Assembly: GCF_008929045.1 (NCBI RefSeq)
Contig: NZ_VFAH01000006.1
Location: forward strand, 242,714-306,713
Length of the DNA: 64,000 nucleotides
Direction of reading: 5' to 3'
Origin: Noviherbaspirillum aerium
GTDB lineage: Bacteria > Pseudomonadota > Gammaproteobacteria > Burkholderiales > Burkholderiaceae_D
In this document: positions 55,193 through 64,000 of the stretch, piece after piece
Numbering within the stretch: position 1 is the first letter of the stretch
Layout: each line of letters opens with the position of its first letter
Made by a program: the position numbers and the translations under genes
Notes under the pieces: model-generated
The model's input: only the letters and a program-made list of their open reading frames with translations
What the model was told of the DNA's origin: nothing
The model's database searches: none

Positions 55193-57706
55193 ATGATAAA
55201 GCGTATGATGCCCGATACCGATACACGGGACGGTACCCGTCGTCTGGCCGACGAGGCGCCTGCCGTCGTCTGGGAAATGGATATGAACCGGCGATGCGTC
55301 TATCTTGATCCCGGGTCGGCAATGGTGGTGCCTCCCGAGGCATTCAACTTCGATGACTGGATCAGCTACGTACATCCGGACGATGCGGCATTGTTCGCCG
55401 TGGGAGCGGAGCGTGCCCGGGCCGGGCATCATCACACCATGGAATACCGGATCGTGCGCAGCGACGGAAGCGTCCGCTGGCTCCTGAGCAACGCGGCGCC
55501 CCGCCATGATGATGCCGGCAACGTGATAGGCCTGCTCGGCAGCCTGGCCGACGTGACCAGCCATTACGAGAGCAAGGAACGCCTGCTGCGCAGCGAAGCC
55601 GAACACCGGCTGCTCACCGAAAACGCAGGAGACATGATCGCCCATCTCAGTCCCGAAGGGCGCTATGTCTACGTATCTCCGTCCCATCGGGATTTCTTCG
55701 GCTACGAGCCGGAAGACATGGTTGGCAAAAAAGCCGCCGACTTCCTCTTGACCGAAGATCTGGATCACGCGGCGGCCACGCGCGGCACACGCCCGCGCGG
55801 CCTGGCGACATTGCGGGGAAAACGGCGTGACGGCAGCACCTTCTGGATCAGCATCAATCTGCGCGCGGTGCGCGACCCGGATACCGGCGAACGCAAGGGG
55901 CTGGTCGCGGTGGGACGCGACATCACGCCGCAGGTCGAGGCCGAACGCGAGCTGGCGCTGCGGGAAGAGCGCTTCCATAGCCTCACCAAGCTTTCCACGG
56001 ACTGGTACTGGGAGGTCGACACAAACGCCGTGTTCACCTTCATTTCCGAAGGCATCGAGCAGCGTCTCGGCCTGCAGCCGAAGGAAATCATCGGGCGGCC
56101 GATGACCTATACCGCGCACGACATGGAAGAGCAGGGGGTCAAGGAATTCATCCGCCGTTTTGCCGCCAAAGAACCGTTCCGCGACCTGGTGTTTTCCGTC
56201 GGTCTTCCGGAATATCCGGGCGTCGTCAGGCATGTGCGCATGTCGGGCGAACCCTTCCACATTGAGGGCGTATATGCGGGTTATCGCGGCGCCACCACCG
56301 ACGTGACCCGGGAAATCCGCATCGCGCAGCAGATGCAGAAACTGGCGACCGTCGACGCGCTCACCGATCTGCCCAACCGGAGCGTGCTCGATGCCTCGCT
56401 CTCGGCGCGGCTGAACGATCGCCGCGGCGCCTCGTCCCTGGGCGTCTTTTTCCTCGATCTCGACCGGTTCAAGGAAGTGAACGATTCTCTCGGTCACCGC
56501 TTCGGCGACGAACTGCTGCGGGAAGTCGCGCGCCGGCTGCGTGCCTGCATGCGCCCCGATGATCTGGTTGCGCGTCTCGGCGGCGACGAGTTCGTCGTGC
56601 TGGCGGAATGCCGCCGGGGCGTGGCCTCGGCCGCGCGTCTGGGACAGAAACTGCTTGATGCGCTGGCAACCCCGCTGATGGTGGAATCGCAGGAGATCAA
56701 GGTGGGCGGTTCGGTCGGAATCAGTCTTTACCCTCAGGATGCAACGGCCAGCGAAACCTTGCTGTCAGCCGCCGACACCGCGCTTTATCGCGTCAAGGAA
56801 CAGGGTGGAGGGACGTATCGTTTCTTCACTTCGGAAATGCGCGACGAGGCCTTGCGGCGGCACACCCTGCAGCAGGACATGCGCGGTGCGGCGGCCCGCG
56901 GTGAATTCACGCTGCACTATCAGCCGCGCGTGAATCTGCGCAGCCTGGAAGTGGTCTCCGCCGAAGCCCTGATTCGCTGGCAGCATCCTGCGTTAGGAAA
57001 TGTGCCGCCGGGATGTTTCATACCGCTGGCGGAAGAAAACGGCTGTATCGCCGAAATCGGTACGTGGGTACTTGCCGAAGCCATCAGGCAAGCCTCCGCC
57101 TGGAGGAACGGCGGAAGGATGCTGAACATATCGGTCAATCTGTCGCCGCGCCAGCTGCACGACCGCACCATCGTGGATACGGTGCGCAAGGCGCTCGCTC
57201 AGGAAAGCTTGCCTCCGGAGATTCTGGAACTTGAAATCACCGAATCCGCGCTGATGGAAGACCAGAACCTTGCCATTTCGGTGATGCGGGAGCTGAAGCA
57301 GCTTGGCGTGCGTCTCTCCATTGATGACTTCGGTACCGGCTACTCCTCGCTCTCGCACCTGCGCAAGTTTCCGCTCGACGGCCTGAAACTCGACCGCAGC
57401 TTCCTTGACGAGGAGCAGGCATCGGATGTCAATCCCCTCATCCTTGCCGAATCCATCATCGACCTGGCGCACGCGCTGAAGCTGACGGTGGTCGCGGAAG
57501 GCGTGGAGAATGCGGAGCATCTCGACTTCCTGCGCCGCACTTCCTGCGACGAAATACAAGGCTATGTCATCAGCAAGCCGTTGCCCGCTGCCGAATTCGA
57601 AGCGATGCTGGCAAGTCCGGAGACTTTGGCATCGGGGCCGCACGGCAAATCGCTCGCGCCTCCGGCACCGCCAGCCGGATACCCGGTGCGAATCCACATG
57701 GAGTGA
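55193..57706 (+). CDS. PAS-PAS-GGDEF-EAL cyclic-di-GMP protein
   Basis: An 837-residue cytosolic signalling protein. Three PAS-like domains (about 20-115, 115-235, 250-380) sense an unknown cue. The GGDEF domain (385-550) keeps RLGGDEF and the EAL domain (565-815) keeps EALIRW, DFGTGYSSL and the metal-binding acids, so both cyclase and phosphodiesterase sites look intact. No membrane segment is seen. ATG 55193 is used; M at 55205 is possible; no good ribosome site is visible, perhaps because of the repeat element upstream. Confidence 0.92.
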   Translation: MIKRMMPDTDTRDGTRRLADEAPAVVWEMDMNRRCVYLDPGSAMVVPPEAFNFDDWISYVHPDDAALFAVGAERARAGHHHTMEYRIVRSDGSVRWLLSNAAPRHDDAGNVIGLLGSLADVTSHYESKERLLRSEAEHRLLTENAGDMIAHLSPEGRYVYVSPSHRDFFGYEPEDMVGKKAADFLLTEDLDHAAATRGTRPRGLATLRGKRRDGSTFWISINLRAVRDPDTGERKGLVAVGRDITPQVEAERELALREERFHSLTKLSTDWYWEVDTNAVFTFISEGIEQRLGLQPKEIIGRPMTYTAHDMEEQGVKEFIRRFAAKEPFRDLVFSVGLPEYPGVVRHVRMSGEPFHIEGVYAGYRGATTDVTREIRIAQQMQKLATVDALTDLPNRSVLDASLSARLNDRRGASSLGVFFLDLDRFKEVNDSLGHRFGDELLREVARRLRACMRPDDLVARLGGDEFVVLAECRRGVASAARLGQKLLDALATPLMVESQEIKVGGSVGISLYPQDATASETLLSAADTALYRVKEQGGGTYRFFTSEMRDEALRRHTLQQDMRGAAARGEFTLHYQPRVNLRSLEVVSAEALIRWQHPALGNVPPGCFIPLAEENGCIAEIGTWVLAEAIRQASAWRNGGRMLNISVNLSPRQLHDRTIVDTVRKALAQESLPPEILELEITESALMEDQNLAISVMRELKQLGVRLSIDDFGTGYSSLSHLRKFPLDGLKLDRSFLDEEQASDVNPLILAESIIDLAHALKLTVVAEGVENAEHLDFLRRTSCDEIQGYVISKPLPAAEFEAMLASPETLASGPHGKSLAPPAPPAGYPVRIHME

Positions 57707-57785
57707 GGAGGCGCCCGGGCGTGGGCATGCTGTCAGGCGCCGGGAAGAATCGGCTAAGATGGCGTTTTTTGCGAACGAGGAAGCA

Positions 57786-58043
57786 ATGAAACGGGACATG
57801 ATGCTGATGGAAGCGATTCTCGGCCAACTTCTGCAGTCGCCTGAGCCGCTGGTTACCACCAGCAGCATTTCACAGCGACTGAATGTGGAAACGCCGATTG
57901 TCCGCCACCACCTTAACTTGCTGCAGGACAAGAACCTGGTGGAGGAATCTGAAAGTGGCGTCTGGCGGCTGACGAACCATGGCCACGATTACGTCGAAGG
58001 CACGCCGGACCAGAGTATGGCGTTGAAGCTGTCCTCTCAATGA
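57786..58043 (+). CDS. DUF2513-like winged-helix protein
   Basis: An 85-residue protein starting MKRDMMLMEAIL, as in DUF2513 proteins, with a winged helix-turn-helix pattern (ISQRLNVETPIVRHHLNLLQ). GAGGAAG precedes ATG 57786; ATG 57759 would add nine residues. Probably a DNA-binding or mobile-element-derived protein. Role unknown. Confidence 0.65.
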   Translation: MKRDMMLMEAILGQLLQSPEPLVTTSSISQRLNVETPIVRHHLNLLQDKNLVEESESGVWRLTNHGHDYVEGTPDQSMALKLSSQ

Positions 58044-58568
58044 CGTTGCGCCATGACCTGATGGCTCCTGCCAACCCCGGGTCATGCCATTCCCCCATGA
58101 CGGCAAGAGTGCGTTGCGACCGGCAAGGCCGATTGACGCACTGAGGAATCCACGGCCGAGCGGTGGATGACGAGCACAACGCCCCTTGCGGGAGAGCCGC
58201 ATGCTGATGGCATGAAATGGCTCCAGCGAGCGCGGGTGGCAAGTCGGTGCAACAATCCCGCAAACTCGCGAACCGGCCGAATGCCAGGCAGGGCGACACG
58301 TCGTAGCGGAGCTGGGGCAAGGATGACTCGGCGCCCTCGTTACGCCGCAGTCGGCCCGCTGCCGGGTTTGCTTGAAGGGTTCGAACGCGGCATCGCACCG
58401 ACCTGCAACCCGCTCTGCATCGCACGGACGCAGAAGGGCTTGACGAATCCTTGAGGTCACGTAAAGGCGGGTCGGGCCACCGACAACCTGCCCGCTCAAT
58501 TGTTGGTAACATCTACGCTGCAATTTCCTGTCTGTAGCCACAAATAAATCAATAACTGGAGACCAAGA
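58044..58568. other. Intergenic region before the sugar dehydrogenase gene
   Basis: Minus-strand frames cover much of it (up to about 220 codons), but their composition is shadow-like. Only a promoter for the next gene is expected. Confidence 0.4.
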
Positions 58569-59966
58569 ATGAAACTCAGGCTGAACAACGCTCCCCTCAG
58601 GACAGCAACGACCACCTTGACGCTGCTCGCGGCGGCGGTGCTGTCGGGCTGTGCGCAGAACCCTTCAGTCCCTGCCGCAGTGGTTCAGGGAAAAGGCGGA
58701 AGTTCTCCGGCCTCGGCCCCGCCAGCGCAGGGGCAGGGCGCTGCCGGCCCCGCCGTGTCGGCCGCGACCACGACCTCATCAACCACCCCCGCGCAGACTC
58801 CGGCCGCCGCTCCGGTCGCCCCGCCACCGCCGGCATGGCAGCAGGGTCGGGCCGCCAACATGGCCGATTCCAGGCTTGCCCCCCATGCCGGCAAGTTGAC
58901 CGCGACCGCCGCGAGCGACATTCCGCTGGATAAGGTCAAGCTTCCTCCCGGATTCAAGGCGGAGGTCTGGGCGACCGGCATTCCGGGCGCGCGCGCCATG
59001 GCGTTCGGCGACAACGGCAAGGTCTATGTCGGTACGCGAGGCATCGGCCGCGTCTATGAAGTGACGGACAAGGGCAAGGAGCGCACCAGCCGCGTGGTGG
59101 TCGACAAGCTGGTGCAGCCCGCCGGTGTCGCATACCGCAACGGCGCGCTTTATGTCATGGCGATTGACAAGATGCTGCGCTTTGACGGCATTGCAAAGAA
59201 TCCGAACGTACAGCCGGTCGACATGACTGCCAGCTTCAACCTGCCGCGCGAGCAGCATCACAACTGGAAGTACATCAGCTTCGGTCCGGACAACAAGTTA
59301 TACGTGCCCTTCGGCGCTCCCTGCAACATCTGCGAGCCGGGCCAGGAATATGCACAGCTGCGCCGCTACAATGCCGACGGTTCGGGAATGGAAGTGGTGG
59401 CGCGCGGCATCCGCAACACCGTCGGCTTCGACTGGCACCCGGTAACCAAGGAGCTCTGGTTTACGGATCATGGCCGCGATTGGATGGGAGACGATGGCCC
59501 TGAAGACGAGTTGAACCGCATGTCGAAGTCCGGCCAGAATTTCGGCTTCCCGTACTGCCATGCCAATGGCATCTCCGATCCGGATATCAAGAAGGCGAAT
59601 GCCTGCGATGGCGTGACCATGCCGGTCACTACTGTCGGCCCGCATGCCGCCGCGATGGGCGTTCACTTCTATACCGGCCGCATGTTCCCGGCCGAGTACC
59701 GGAACGCCGCCTTCATTGCCCGCAAGGGATCCTGGAACCGCACCAAGAAATTCGGTTTTGATGTCGTGGCGGTCAAGACCGACGCCGACGGACGCAATGC
59801 GAAGATCACGCCGTTCATGACAGGCTTCCTGGATGAGAGCGCCGACACCTTCTGGGGCCGGCCAGCCTACATCGCCCAGATGCGGGATGGCTCGCTCCTG
59901 GTATCGGACGAACAGCTTGGCGCCATCTACCGGATTTCCTATGCAAAGTCCTATGCAAAGAAGTAA
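58569..59966 (+). CDS. PQQ-dependent sugar dehydrogenase-like lipoprotein
   Basis: A 465-residue exported protein with lipobox LSGC (Cys near residue 28) and a Pro/Ala/Ser/Thr-rich spacer (to about 95). The rest is a six-bladed propeller of the glucose/sorbosone dehydrogenase family: LPPGFKAEVWATGIPGARAM, HHNWKYISFGPDNKLYV, LWFTDHGRDWMGDD. This family uses PQQ to oxidise aldoses in the periplasm; substrate unassigned. The next gene encodes a di-haem cytochrome c, a likely electron acceptor. Confidence 0.88.
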   Translation: MKLRLNNAPLRTATTTLTLLAAAVLSGCAQNPSVPAAVVQGKGGSSPASAPPAQGQGAAGPAVSAATTTSSTTPAQTPAAAPVAPPPPAWQQGRAANMADSRLAPHAGKLTATAASDIPLDKVKLPPGFKAEVWATGIPGARAMAFGDNGKVYVGTRGIGRVYEVTDKGKERTSRVVVDKLVQPAGVAYRNGALYVMAIDKMLRFDGIAKNPNVQPVDMTASFNLPREQHHNWKYISFGPDNKLYVPFGAPCNICEPGQEYAQLRRYNADGSGMEVVARGIRNTVGFDWHPVTKELWFTDHGRDWMGDDGPEDELNRMSKSGQNFGFPYCHANGISDPDIKKANACDGVTMPVTTVGPHAAAMGVHFYTGRMFPAEYRNAAFIARKGSWNRTKKFGFDVVAVKTDADGRNAKITPFMTGFLDESADTFWGRPAYIAQMRDGSLLVSDEQLGAIYRISYAKSYAKK

Positions 59967-60633
59967 CGCATTCGGCGCATCGACTCAAGCCGTGCGCCGG
60001 GTTCCCCGGTGCACGGCGGCATCCACTGCCGCAGCGGCAACACTGGCCGCACTGATGGCGCTGTGCGGGCCGGCGGCGGCGCAGGGGAAGGCGCCGGGCA
60101 AGGCGTCGTCCGCGCAAACGGCGGCGGCGGCGCACTCGCAGAGGGTGGCGGCTTGCAGCGCCTGTCATGGAGCGGACGGAAATTCCCAGATGCCCAACAG
60201 TCCGTCACTGGCCGGCCAGCCGAAGGTATTCCTGGAGAATCAGCTGATCGTCATCCGCGAAGGCCTGCGAGTCATTCCCGCCATGGCGGGCGTACTCGAC
60301 AAGGCTACGGACAAGGAGATCACGGCCCTTGCGGAACATTTCGCGGCAATGCCGCTCAAGCCGCAGCCAGGCGAGAAGCGGGAGGTGCAGTTCGAACGCG
60401 GGCGCGTACTGGCGAGCAAGATGCATTGCGCCAGCTGTCATCTGCCGAACTATGAGGGACAGGCGCAGATGCCGCGTATCGGCGGCCAGCGCGAAGATTA
60501 TCTTGTGCACTCCATGCGCGAATTCAAGGAAGGCAAGGCGGTGGGTCGCGACACCATCATGGCCAGTGCGCTGTATGGGGTGTCGGATCAGGATATCCAG
60601 GACTTGGCGCACTATCTCGCGCACCTGAAGTAG
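59953..60633 (+). CDS. Di-haem cytochrome c (c4-like)
   Basis: A periplasmic cytochrome with two CXXCH sites (CSACH and CASCH) in tandem class I domains. It has a Sec signal ending near AAAQG. The coding start overlaps the end of the dehydrogenase gene: ATG 59953 is used, ATG 59941 is also possible. Tight overlap suggests the cytochrome takes electrons from the dehydrogenase. Each domain keeps a distal Met candidate. Confidence 0.88.
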   Translation: MQRSNAFGASTQAVRRVPRCTAASTAAAATLAALMALCGPAAAQGKAPGKASSAQTAAAAHSQRVAACSACHGADGNSQMPNSPSLAGQPKVFLENQLIVIREGLRVIPAMAGVLDKATDKEITALAEHFAAMPLKPQPGEKREVQFERGRVLASKMHCASCHLPNYEGQAQMPRIGGQREDYLVHSMREFKEGKAVGRDTIMASALYGVSDQDIQDLAHYLAHLK

Positions 60634-61016
60634 CGGCCATAATGACGCGAGATTAGAGCGACTTGCGGATGCATGTACGGTCGCCAGGGCTTGCCTCCCG
60701 GGGCAAGCCGATTCTTTCCCATACCAGTCCCGAGCCATGCCGTGCCAGACGAGAACGCGGAATTTTTCCTACCCGCCAGGCACGGCAGCAATCCATGCAA
60801 GGCCAAGGCACATGCCAGTGCCATAGCGCATATGGGAAACAGCTCGTGCACATCTGGCGTTTGAGCAAGCCTTAGATTGACTTCCGTCGGGGTCACTGCA
60901 ACCAGACGCTTCGGCGGACGTTCTTCTGGCCGATGGATGCCTGCAATCCAGCGCAACTCGATCCCGAAAACTGCTTCATGGAGAAACAACAAGGCGCTGC
61001 GTTCCCGGATGAAATT
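60634..61016. other. Intergenic region after cytochrome c, no supported gene
   Basis: Starts with a terminator-like hairpin. A 126-codon minus ORF (60612-60992) and shorter plus ORFs have no recognised domains and no ribosome site. Confidence 0.4.
60688..60709 (+). terminator. Hairpin after the cytochrome c gene
   Basis: 8-bp stem GGCTTGCC/GGCAAGCC, followed by GATTCTTT. Terminator of moderate quality. Confidence 0.55.
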
Positions 61017-61145
61017 CGAACCGGAAATCTTCTTTCGTTGACAAGAAACGACATAACGACTGAATGTCTTGTCTTTTCATCTCCCGGGATGGTGAAGTTC
61101 ATGGAACCGGATGTACCATCGGCACCAGTGTACGCGGGCGCGATT
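61017..61145. repeat. Dispersed repeat, copy B
   Basis: Partner of 35277-35405, with the same ordered blocks (TTCGTTGAC, GAAACGACAT, CCGGATGTACCATC). The differing 3' part suggests old divergence. Confidence 0.6.
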
Positions 61146-61289
61146 CCTCAACCGGATATACCTGTCAATTTCATCGAGTTGAAAGATGAGCGACCCCACG
61201 GTACATAACCTGCACATTAACGCTGCTGCATTGGAATGCGCCGGTTATTGAGGACGTTAAACACTACTGCCAAATCACGAAAGACACAC

Positions 61290-61403
61290 ATGCACATCTA
61301 TCTCGCAATCGCAGCCGTGCTGGCCACCCTGACCGGCATTGCCCATTCGGTCCTGGGTGAGCTACTGATCTTTCGGCACCTGCGGCGAGGCACCCTACAT
61401 TAA
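61290..61403 (+). pseudogene. Truncated start of a small membrane protein
   Basis: A 37-codon ORF with one hydrophobic helix and the IAHSVLGELLIF pattern, seen at the start of small four-helix membrane proteins of about 120-130 residues. It stops directly after RHLRRGTLH. I read it as the remains of such a gene; it could also be a genuine micro-protein. Confidence 0.4.
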
Positions 61404-61450
61404 CGCCTCAGGCGCCTGCCATTCAAACGTTATCCCCGCATGCTGTCGAA

Positions 61451-63091
61451 ATGATTACCTTCAACCTCTCGTCCTATAGCGATTCCACAGGCATGTTTCC
61501 GGCGATACCGGCCTCTCTTATCAAGATGCTCAATGCGGTAAGCGTTCAGTTATCGCATCTTATCTCGGGACCCGCTTCAATCATCGAGCTGCGAACCAGC
61601 GTTGAAAACACCGGATACGCCTCGGCCGAATCCTACTATGACGCCGCGTCGGGTATGGTATCCGGCATTGTTTCGATCAAAGTCCAATCGGGAATCGATA
61701 CAAACGGAGCGAGTGCCGACGGAGCTCTCCGGCTTTCACGCCAGTTTCTGGAGAACGCGGCAATCTGGGCCGATGATTCAGGCAACTGGAATCCGCAGGC
61801 GTGGATAGGCAGGGGTGCTCATAATTTCCTGGTCCACGAAATCCTTCGCACACTGGGTGTACACGGCTTCCGAGACACCGCCACAGGAGTGCTGTCAGGT
61901 TCGCTGGTCACGCCTTACGACAGCATGGTGACCATTGATGGTGACAAACCCTATTTTCATGGGCGGATGGCTACGGCAATCAATGGCGGGAAAGTGGCTC
62001 TTGAAGCGCTTGGCACTTCATGGTCGATCTATCGCATAGACAGCGCAACCGATCGCATGAGTCCTACTGTGCCGAATGGCGGTGCTCTTTCCGGACTCGA
62101 TCTGGCGATGTTGCGGGACCTCGGCTATGCCGTAACCCAAACGGTCACATCGGCTGACGGACGACATATTGTCGCCGGTGCCGGCACGCAGCTCATCGCC
62201 GGCACCATCGGGATTGATACATTGTATCTTGTTGGCAATCGGGCAGATTATCTGCAGTCCCGGTCAGGAGTCGCTTCCATCTTCACAAGATCAGACGATG
62301 CGAACACCACGGACACCGTGTTTGACGTTGAGCGAGTGCGCTTCGAGGACCGGGCGATTGCCTTCGACGCCGACGGCGTCGCTGGACAGTGTTACCGCCT
62401 CTATCAGGCAGCATTCAATCGCAAGCCTGATGCCGCCGGGCTGGGATATTGGATCAGTCTGATGGATGCGGGGGTTGGTTTGAATGTCGTCGCGGACAGT
62501 TTCCTCCTTTCTGACGAATTTCGGCAGGCACATGGGACAGAGCCAGATAATGAAGAATTTCTGGCACTTCTCTACAACAATGTGCTTCATCGCGAGCCGG
62601 ACGCCGAAGGGATGGCGTATTGGAGCAGCATGCTCAGCGCGGGCGTCACACGATCCACCGTTTTGATCAGCTTCAGTGAAAGCTTTGAGAACCGTGCCCA
62701 AGTCATCCTGAATTCCGAAGGCAACTCCGCGCAGACATACCGGCTCTATCAGGCCGCGTTCGACCGCGCACCGGACGTCAGCGGCCTCATATACTGGAAT
62801 CAGATGATGAACAAGGGATTGAGTCTGAATGATGTGGCATACAACTTCACTGCCTCAACGGAATTCGCCAGCAAATATGGATCCAACCTGTCGAACAGCC
62901 AGTTCCTGACGGAGCTTTACAACAATGTTCTGAACCGAGCACCCGACACTCTCGGCCTCAACTATTGGCTCGACGGACTTTCGTCCGGCCTCACGCGTGA
63001 ACAGGTGCTCATTCAATTCAGCGAAAGCGCGGAAAATCGCGCTCAGCTAGTCGGCGTGATTCAGGACGGCTTCGAATACATACCAATGTAA
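61451..63091 (+). CDS. DUF4214-domain protein with degenerate zinc-protease-like N-terminus
   Basis: A 546-residue protein with no N-terminal signal, like substrates of type I secretion. The first 225 residues resemble bacterial metzincin-like proteins, with an HEILRTLGVHG stretch (129-139) where HEXXHXXGXXH is expected: the second and third zinc histidines are replaced by R and G, so activity is doubtful. A D/G/T-rich beta part follows (230-305). Three DUF4214 units occupy about 310-540 (for example YRLYQAAFNRKPDAAGLGYW). Domains of this kind occur in surface or secreted proteins. No clear ribosome site before ATG 61451. Confidence 0.82.
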   Translation: MITFNLSSYSDSTGMFPAIPASLIKMLNAVSVQLSHLISGPASIIELRTSVENTGYASAESYYDAASGMVSGIVSIKVQSGIDTNGASADGALRLSRQFLENAAIWADDSGNWNPQAWIGRGAHNFLVHEILRTLGVHGFRDTATGVLSGSLVTPYDSMVTIDGDKPYFHGRMATAINGGKVALEALGTSWSIYRIDSATDRMSPTVPNGGALSGLDLAMLRDLGYAVTQTVTSADGRHIVAGAGTQLIAGTIGIDTLYLVGNRADYLQSRSGVASIFTRSDDANTTDTVFDVERVRFEDRAIAFDADGVAGQCYRLYQAAFNRKPDAAGLGYWISLMDAGVGLNVVADSFLLSDEFRQAHGTEPDNEEFLALLYNNVLHREPDAEGMAYWSSMLSAGVTRSTVLISFSESFENRAQVILNSEGNSAQTYRLYQAAFDRAPDVSGLIYWNQMMNKGLSLNDVAYNFTASTEFASKYGSNLSNSQFLTELYNNVLNRAPDTLGLNYWLDGLSSGLTREQVLIQFSESAENRAQLVGVIQDGFEYIPM

Positions 63092-63595
63092 TATCGGCCC
63101 AAAGTCATAGCATGCTCACGGAGACGTTGAGACTGCCGCACATTCGATACCAGCGATTTTCGTCTCGATGCCGTATGCTGCGAACAGTAGCAGGGGTGAA
63201 AATAGTATTCACGAAATGCCACATCAGAATGAGTGTAGAAGAATTTCCATCTCAAAGTGATCGCTATGAGATTGGCATCAAGCGCCCACTGCTTTCCATT
63301 ATGCTCACTAAGGGTATACGTCCTGCAGTCAATGGAAACCAGCGGAGGCAGAGTCTTTGGCGAAAGTGCAATGAATACGTACTCTAAGGTGTTAATGGAC
63401 TGGGACGCAATTGCGCTCTTGTCATCTCAACGTTAGAGTCGTACTCCCATCAACACGGCACAGACCGGATGCTTAGGTTGACTTGAAATGGTCAATGCCC
63501 TGACATGGAGGCAACTCTTCCTGACTGCCACCGAGCGATGCGGCACGAGCTTAACCTTGTCCGCGATCCATCGGCATAGCGATTTACTAGCCGCG
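63092..63595. other. Intergenic region before the rRNA operon end
   Basis: No coding sequence of credible length or similarity. Transcripts from the 23S-5S operon approach from the right. Confidence 0.5.
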
Positions 63596-63634
63596 CAAAG
63601 CAAACAGCCCTGCGTCCATAAGGAGGCAGGGCTG
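63596..63634 (-). terminator. rRNA operon terminator
   Basis: On the minus strand a stem CAGCCCTGC/GCAGGGCTG (63605-63613 and 63626-63634) followed by a T-rich stretch, 15 bases after the 5S gene. Confidence 0.8.
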
Positions 63635-63649
63635 ATGCGGTAGAACTAG

Positions 63650-63763
63650 CCTGACGATGACCTACTTTCACACTGGTTGCAGCACTATCATCGGCGCAAA
63701 GTCGTTTCACGGTCCTGTTCGGGATGGGAAGGGGTGGGACCAACTCGCTATAGTCATCAGGCT
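63650..63763 (-). rRNA. rrf: 5S ribosomal RNA
   Basis: Minus strand shows the conserved 5S blocks: CTGATGACTATAGCGAGTTGG at the 5' side, CCACCCCTTCCCATCCCGAAC in the middle and AAAGTAGGTCATCGTCAGG at the 3' side. About 114 nt; ends approximate. Confidence 0.93.
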
Positions 63764-63956
63764 TAACTTGTCGGCAATCCGTCGCGCCATGCCCTTGCAT
63801 GCCCGCGCAACGTACTGCCCAATCCGGAAGAAGTCGCCTGCGTCGCGGCAGGCGTTCGATTTATCTTGTGTGGTATGACTCGTTACTGGCAGGCGTGATG
63901 CTCATGTCAATCATGGCACACCCTCTACTCTTGCTTCCATTCCTGTCAAGGTTATA

Positions 63957-64000
63957 GAGACAAGCCGCACGGGCAATTAGTACTGGTTAGCTTAACGCAT
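63957..64000 (-). rRNA. rrl: 23S ribosomal RNA, 3' end (partial)
   Basis: On the minus strand the tip reads CTAACCAGTACTAATTGCCC followed by GTGCGGCTTG, the conserved 3' end of bacterial 23S rRNA. The rest lies beyond the window. The operon runs 23S then 5S, minus strand. Confidence 0.9.

Noticed and set aside
58044..58568. Long minus-strand ORFs of about 200 codons
   Set aside because: Two overlapping frames of similar length with Arg/Pro/Ser-rich composition, no ribosome site, and they run into the DUF2513-like gene on the other strand.
61099..61127. GGAACC followed at N16 by CCAGTGT, upstream of the DUF4214 gene, as a fourth hrp box
   Set aside because: The second element has two mismatches (G for C and T for A) and the site belongs to a dispersed repeat whose other copy lacks GGAACC; distance to the gene is also over 320 bases.

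Overview
The window is about 64 kb of a high-GC betaproteobacterial chromosome. Gene order and protein similarity (hemF-nadD-rsfS-rlmH-maf-rng, yebC-purD, a large Bug/Liv transporter set) point to the order Burkholderiales, most likely an Oxalobacteraceae relative of Herbaspirillum or Noviherbaspirillum. The genus call is an inference. No CRISPR array or intact prophage is visible.

Layout. 1-4800: a type I restriction-modification module (hsdM cut by the window edge, hsdR, small HTH gene) beside a tRNA-Thr gene with a tRNA 3' remnant and direct repeats, which looks like a genomic-island boundary. 4950-15400: mostly minus-strand housekeeping (fbp, pepN, qor, mgsA, SDR, EamA transporter, HerA-like ATPase) plus two plus-strand lipoproteins. 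15567-22724: a plus-strand core block (yebC, purD, hemF, nadD, rsfS, rlmH, maf, rng). 22725-27600: an accessory patch of degraded insertion sequences, a MITE-like repeat and two genes behind hrp-box-like promoters. 27922-34980: a minus-strand cluster of aldehyde dehydrogenase, complete branched-chain/aromatic-type ABC importer and a GntR regulator. 35000-40250: a second accessory patch with small exported proteins, a 48-bp perfect palindrome, the second MITE copy and a 956-residue orphan gene behind a third hrp box. 40421-44336: a LysR regulator divergent from benzoylformate decarboxylase and a Bug solute receptor. 44575-51793: a DUF4382 lipoprotein, UspA, TerC/Alx, a molybdate transporter lacking modA, and pncB. 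51794-63091: an IS701-family remnant, a lipoprotein, a PAS-GGDEF-EAL protein, a DUF2513-like protein, a sugar-dehydrogenase/cytochrome c pair and a DUF4214 protein. 63596-64000: the end of an rRNA operon (5S and 3' tip of 23S, minus strand).

Most notable reading. Three separate genes (116, 790 and 956 residues) each follow a sequence matching the HrpL-type hrp box (GGAAC[C/T], N15-16, CCAC-like element). Their N-termini fit type III secretion signals, and they sit beside IS and MITE debris. One of them joins about 14 ankyrin repeats to a C-terminal J domain with an intact HPD motif. I interpret these as a small set of type III effectors. No secretion apparatus is in the window, so this needs the rest of the genome. 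A second theme is aromatic-acid metabolism: benzoylformate decarboxylase, an aromatic-type aldehyde dehydrogenase and two solute-capture systems lie within 17 kb.
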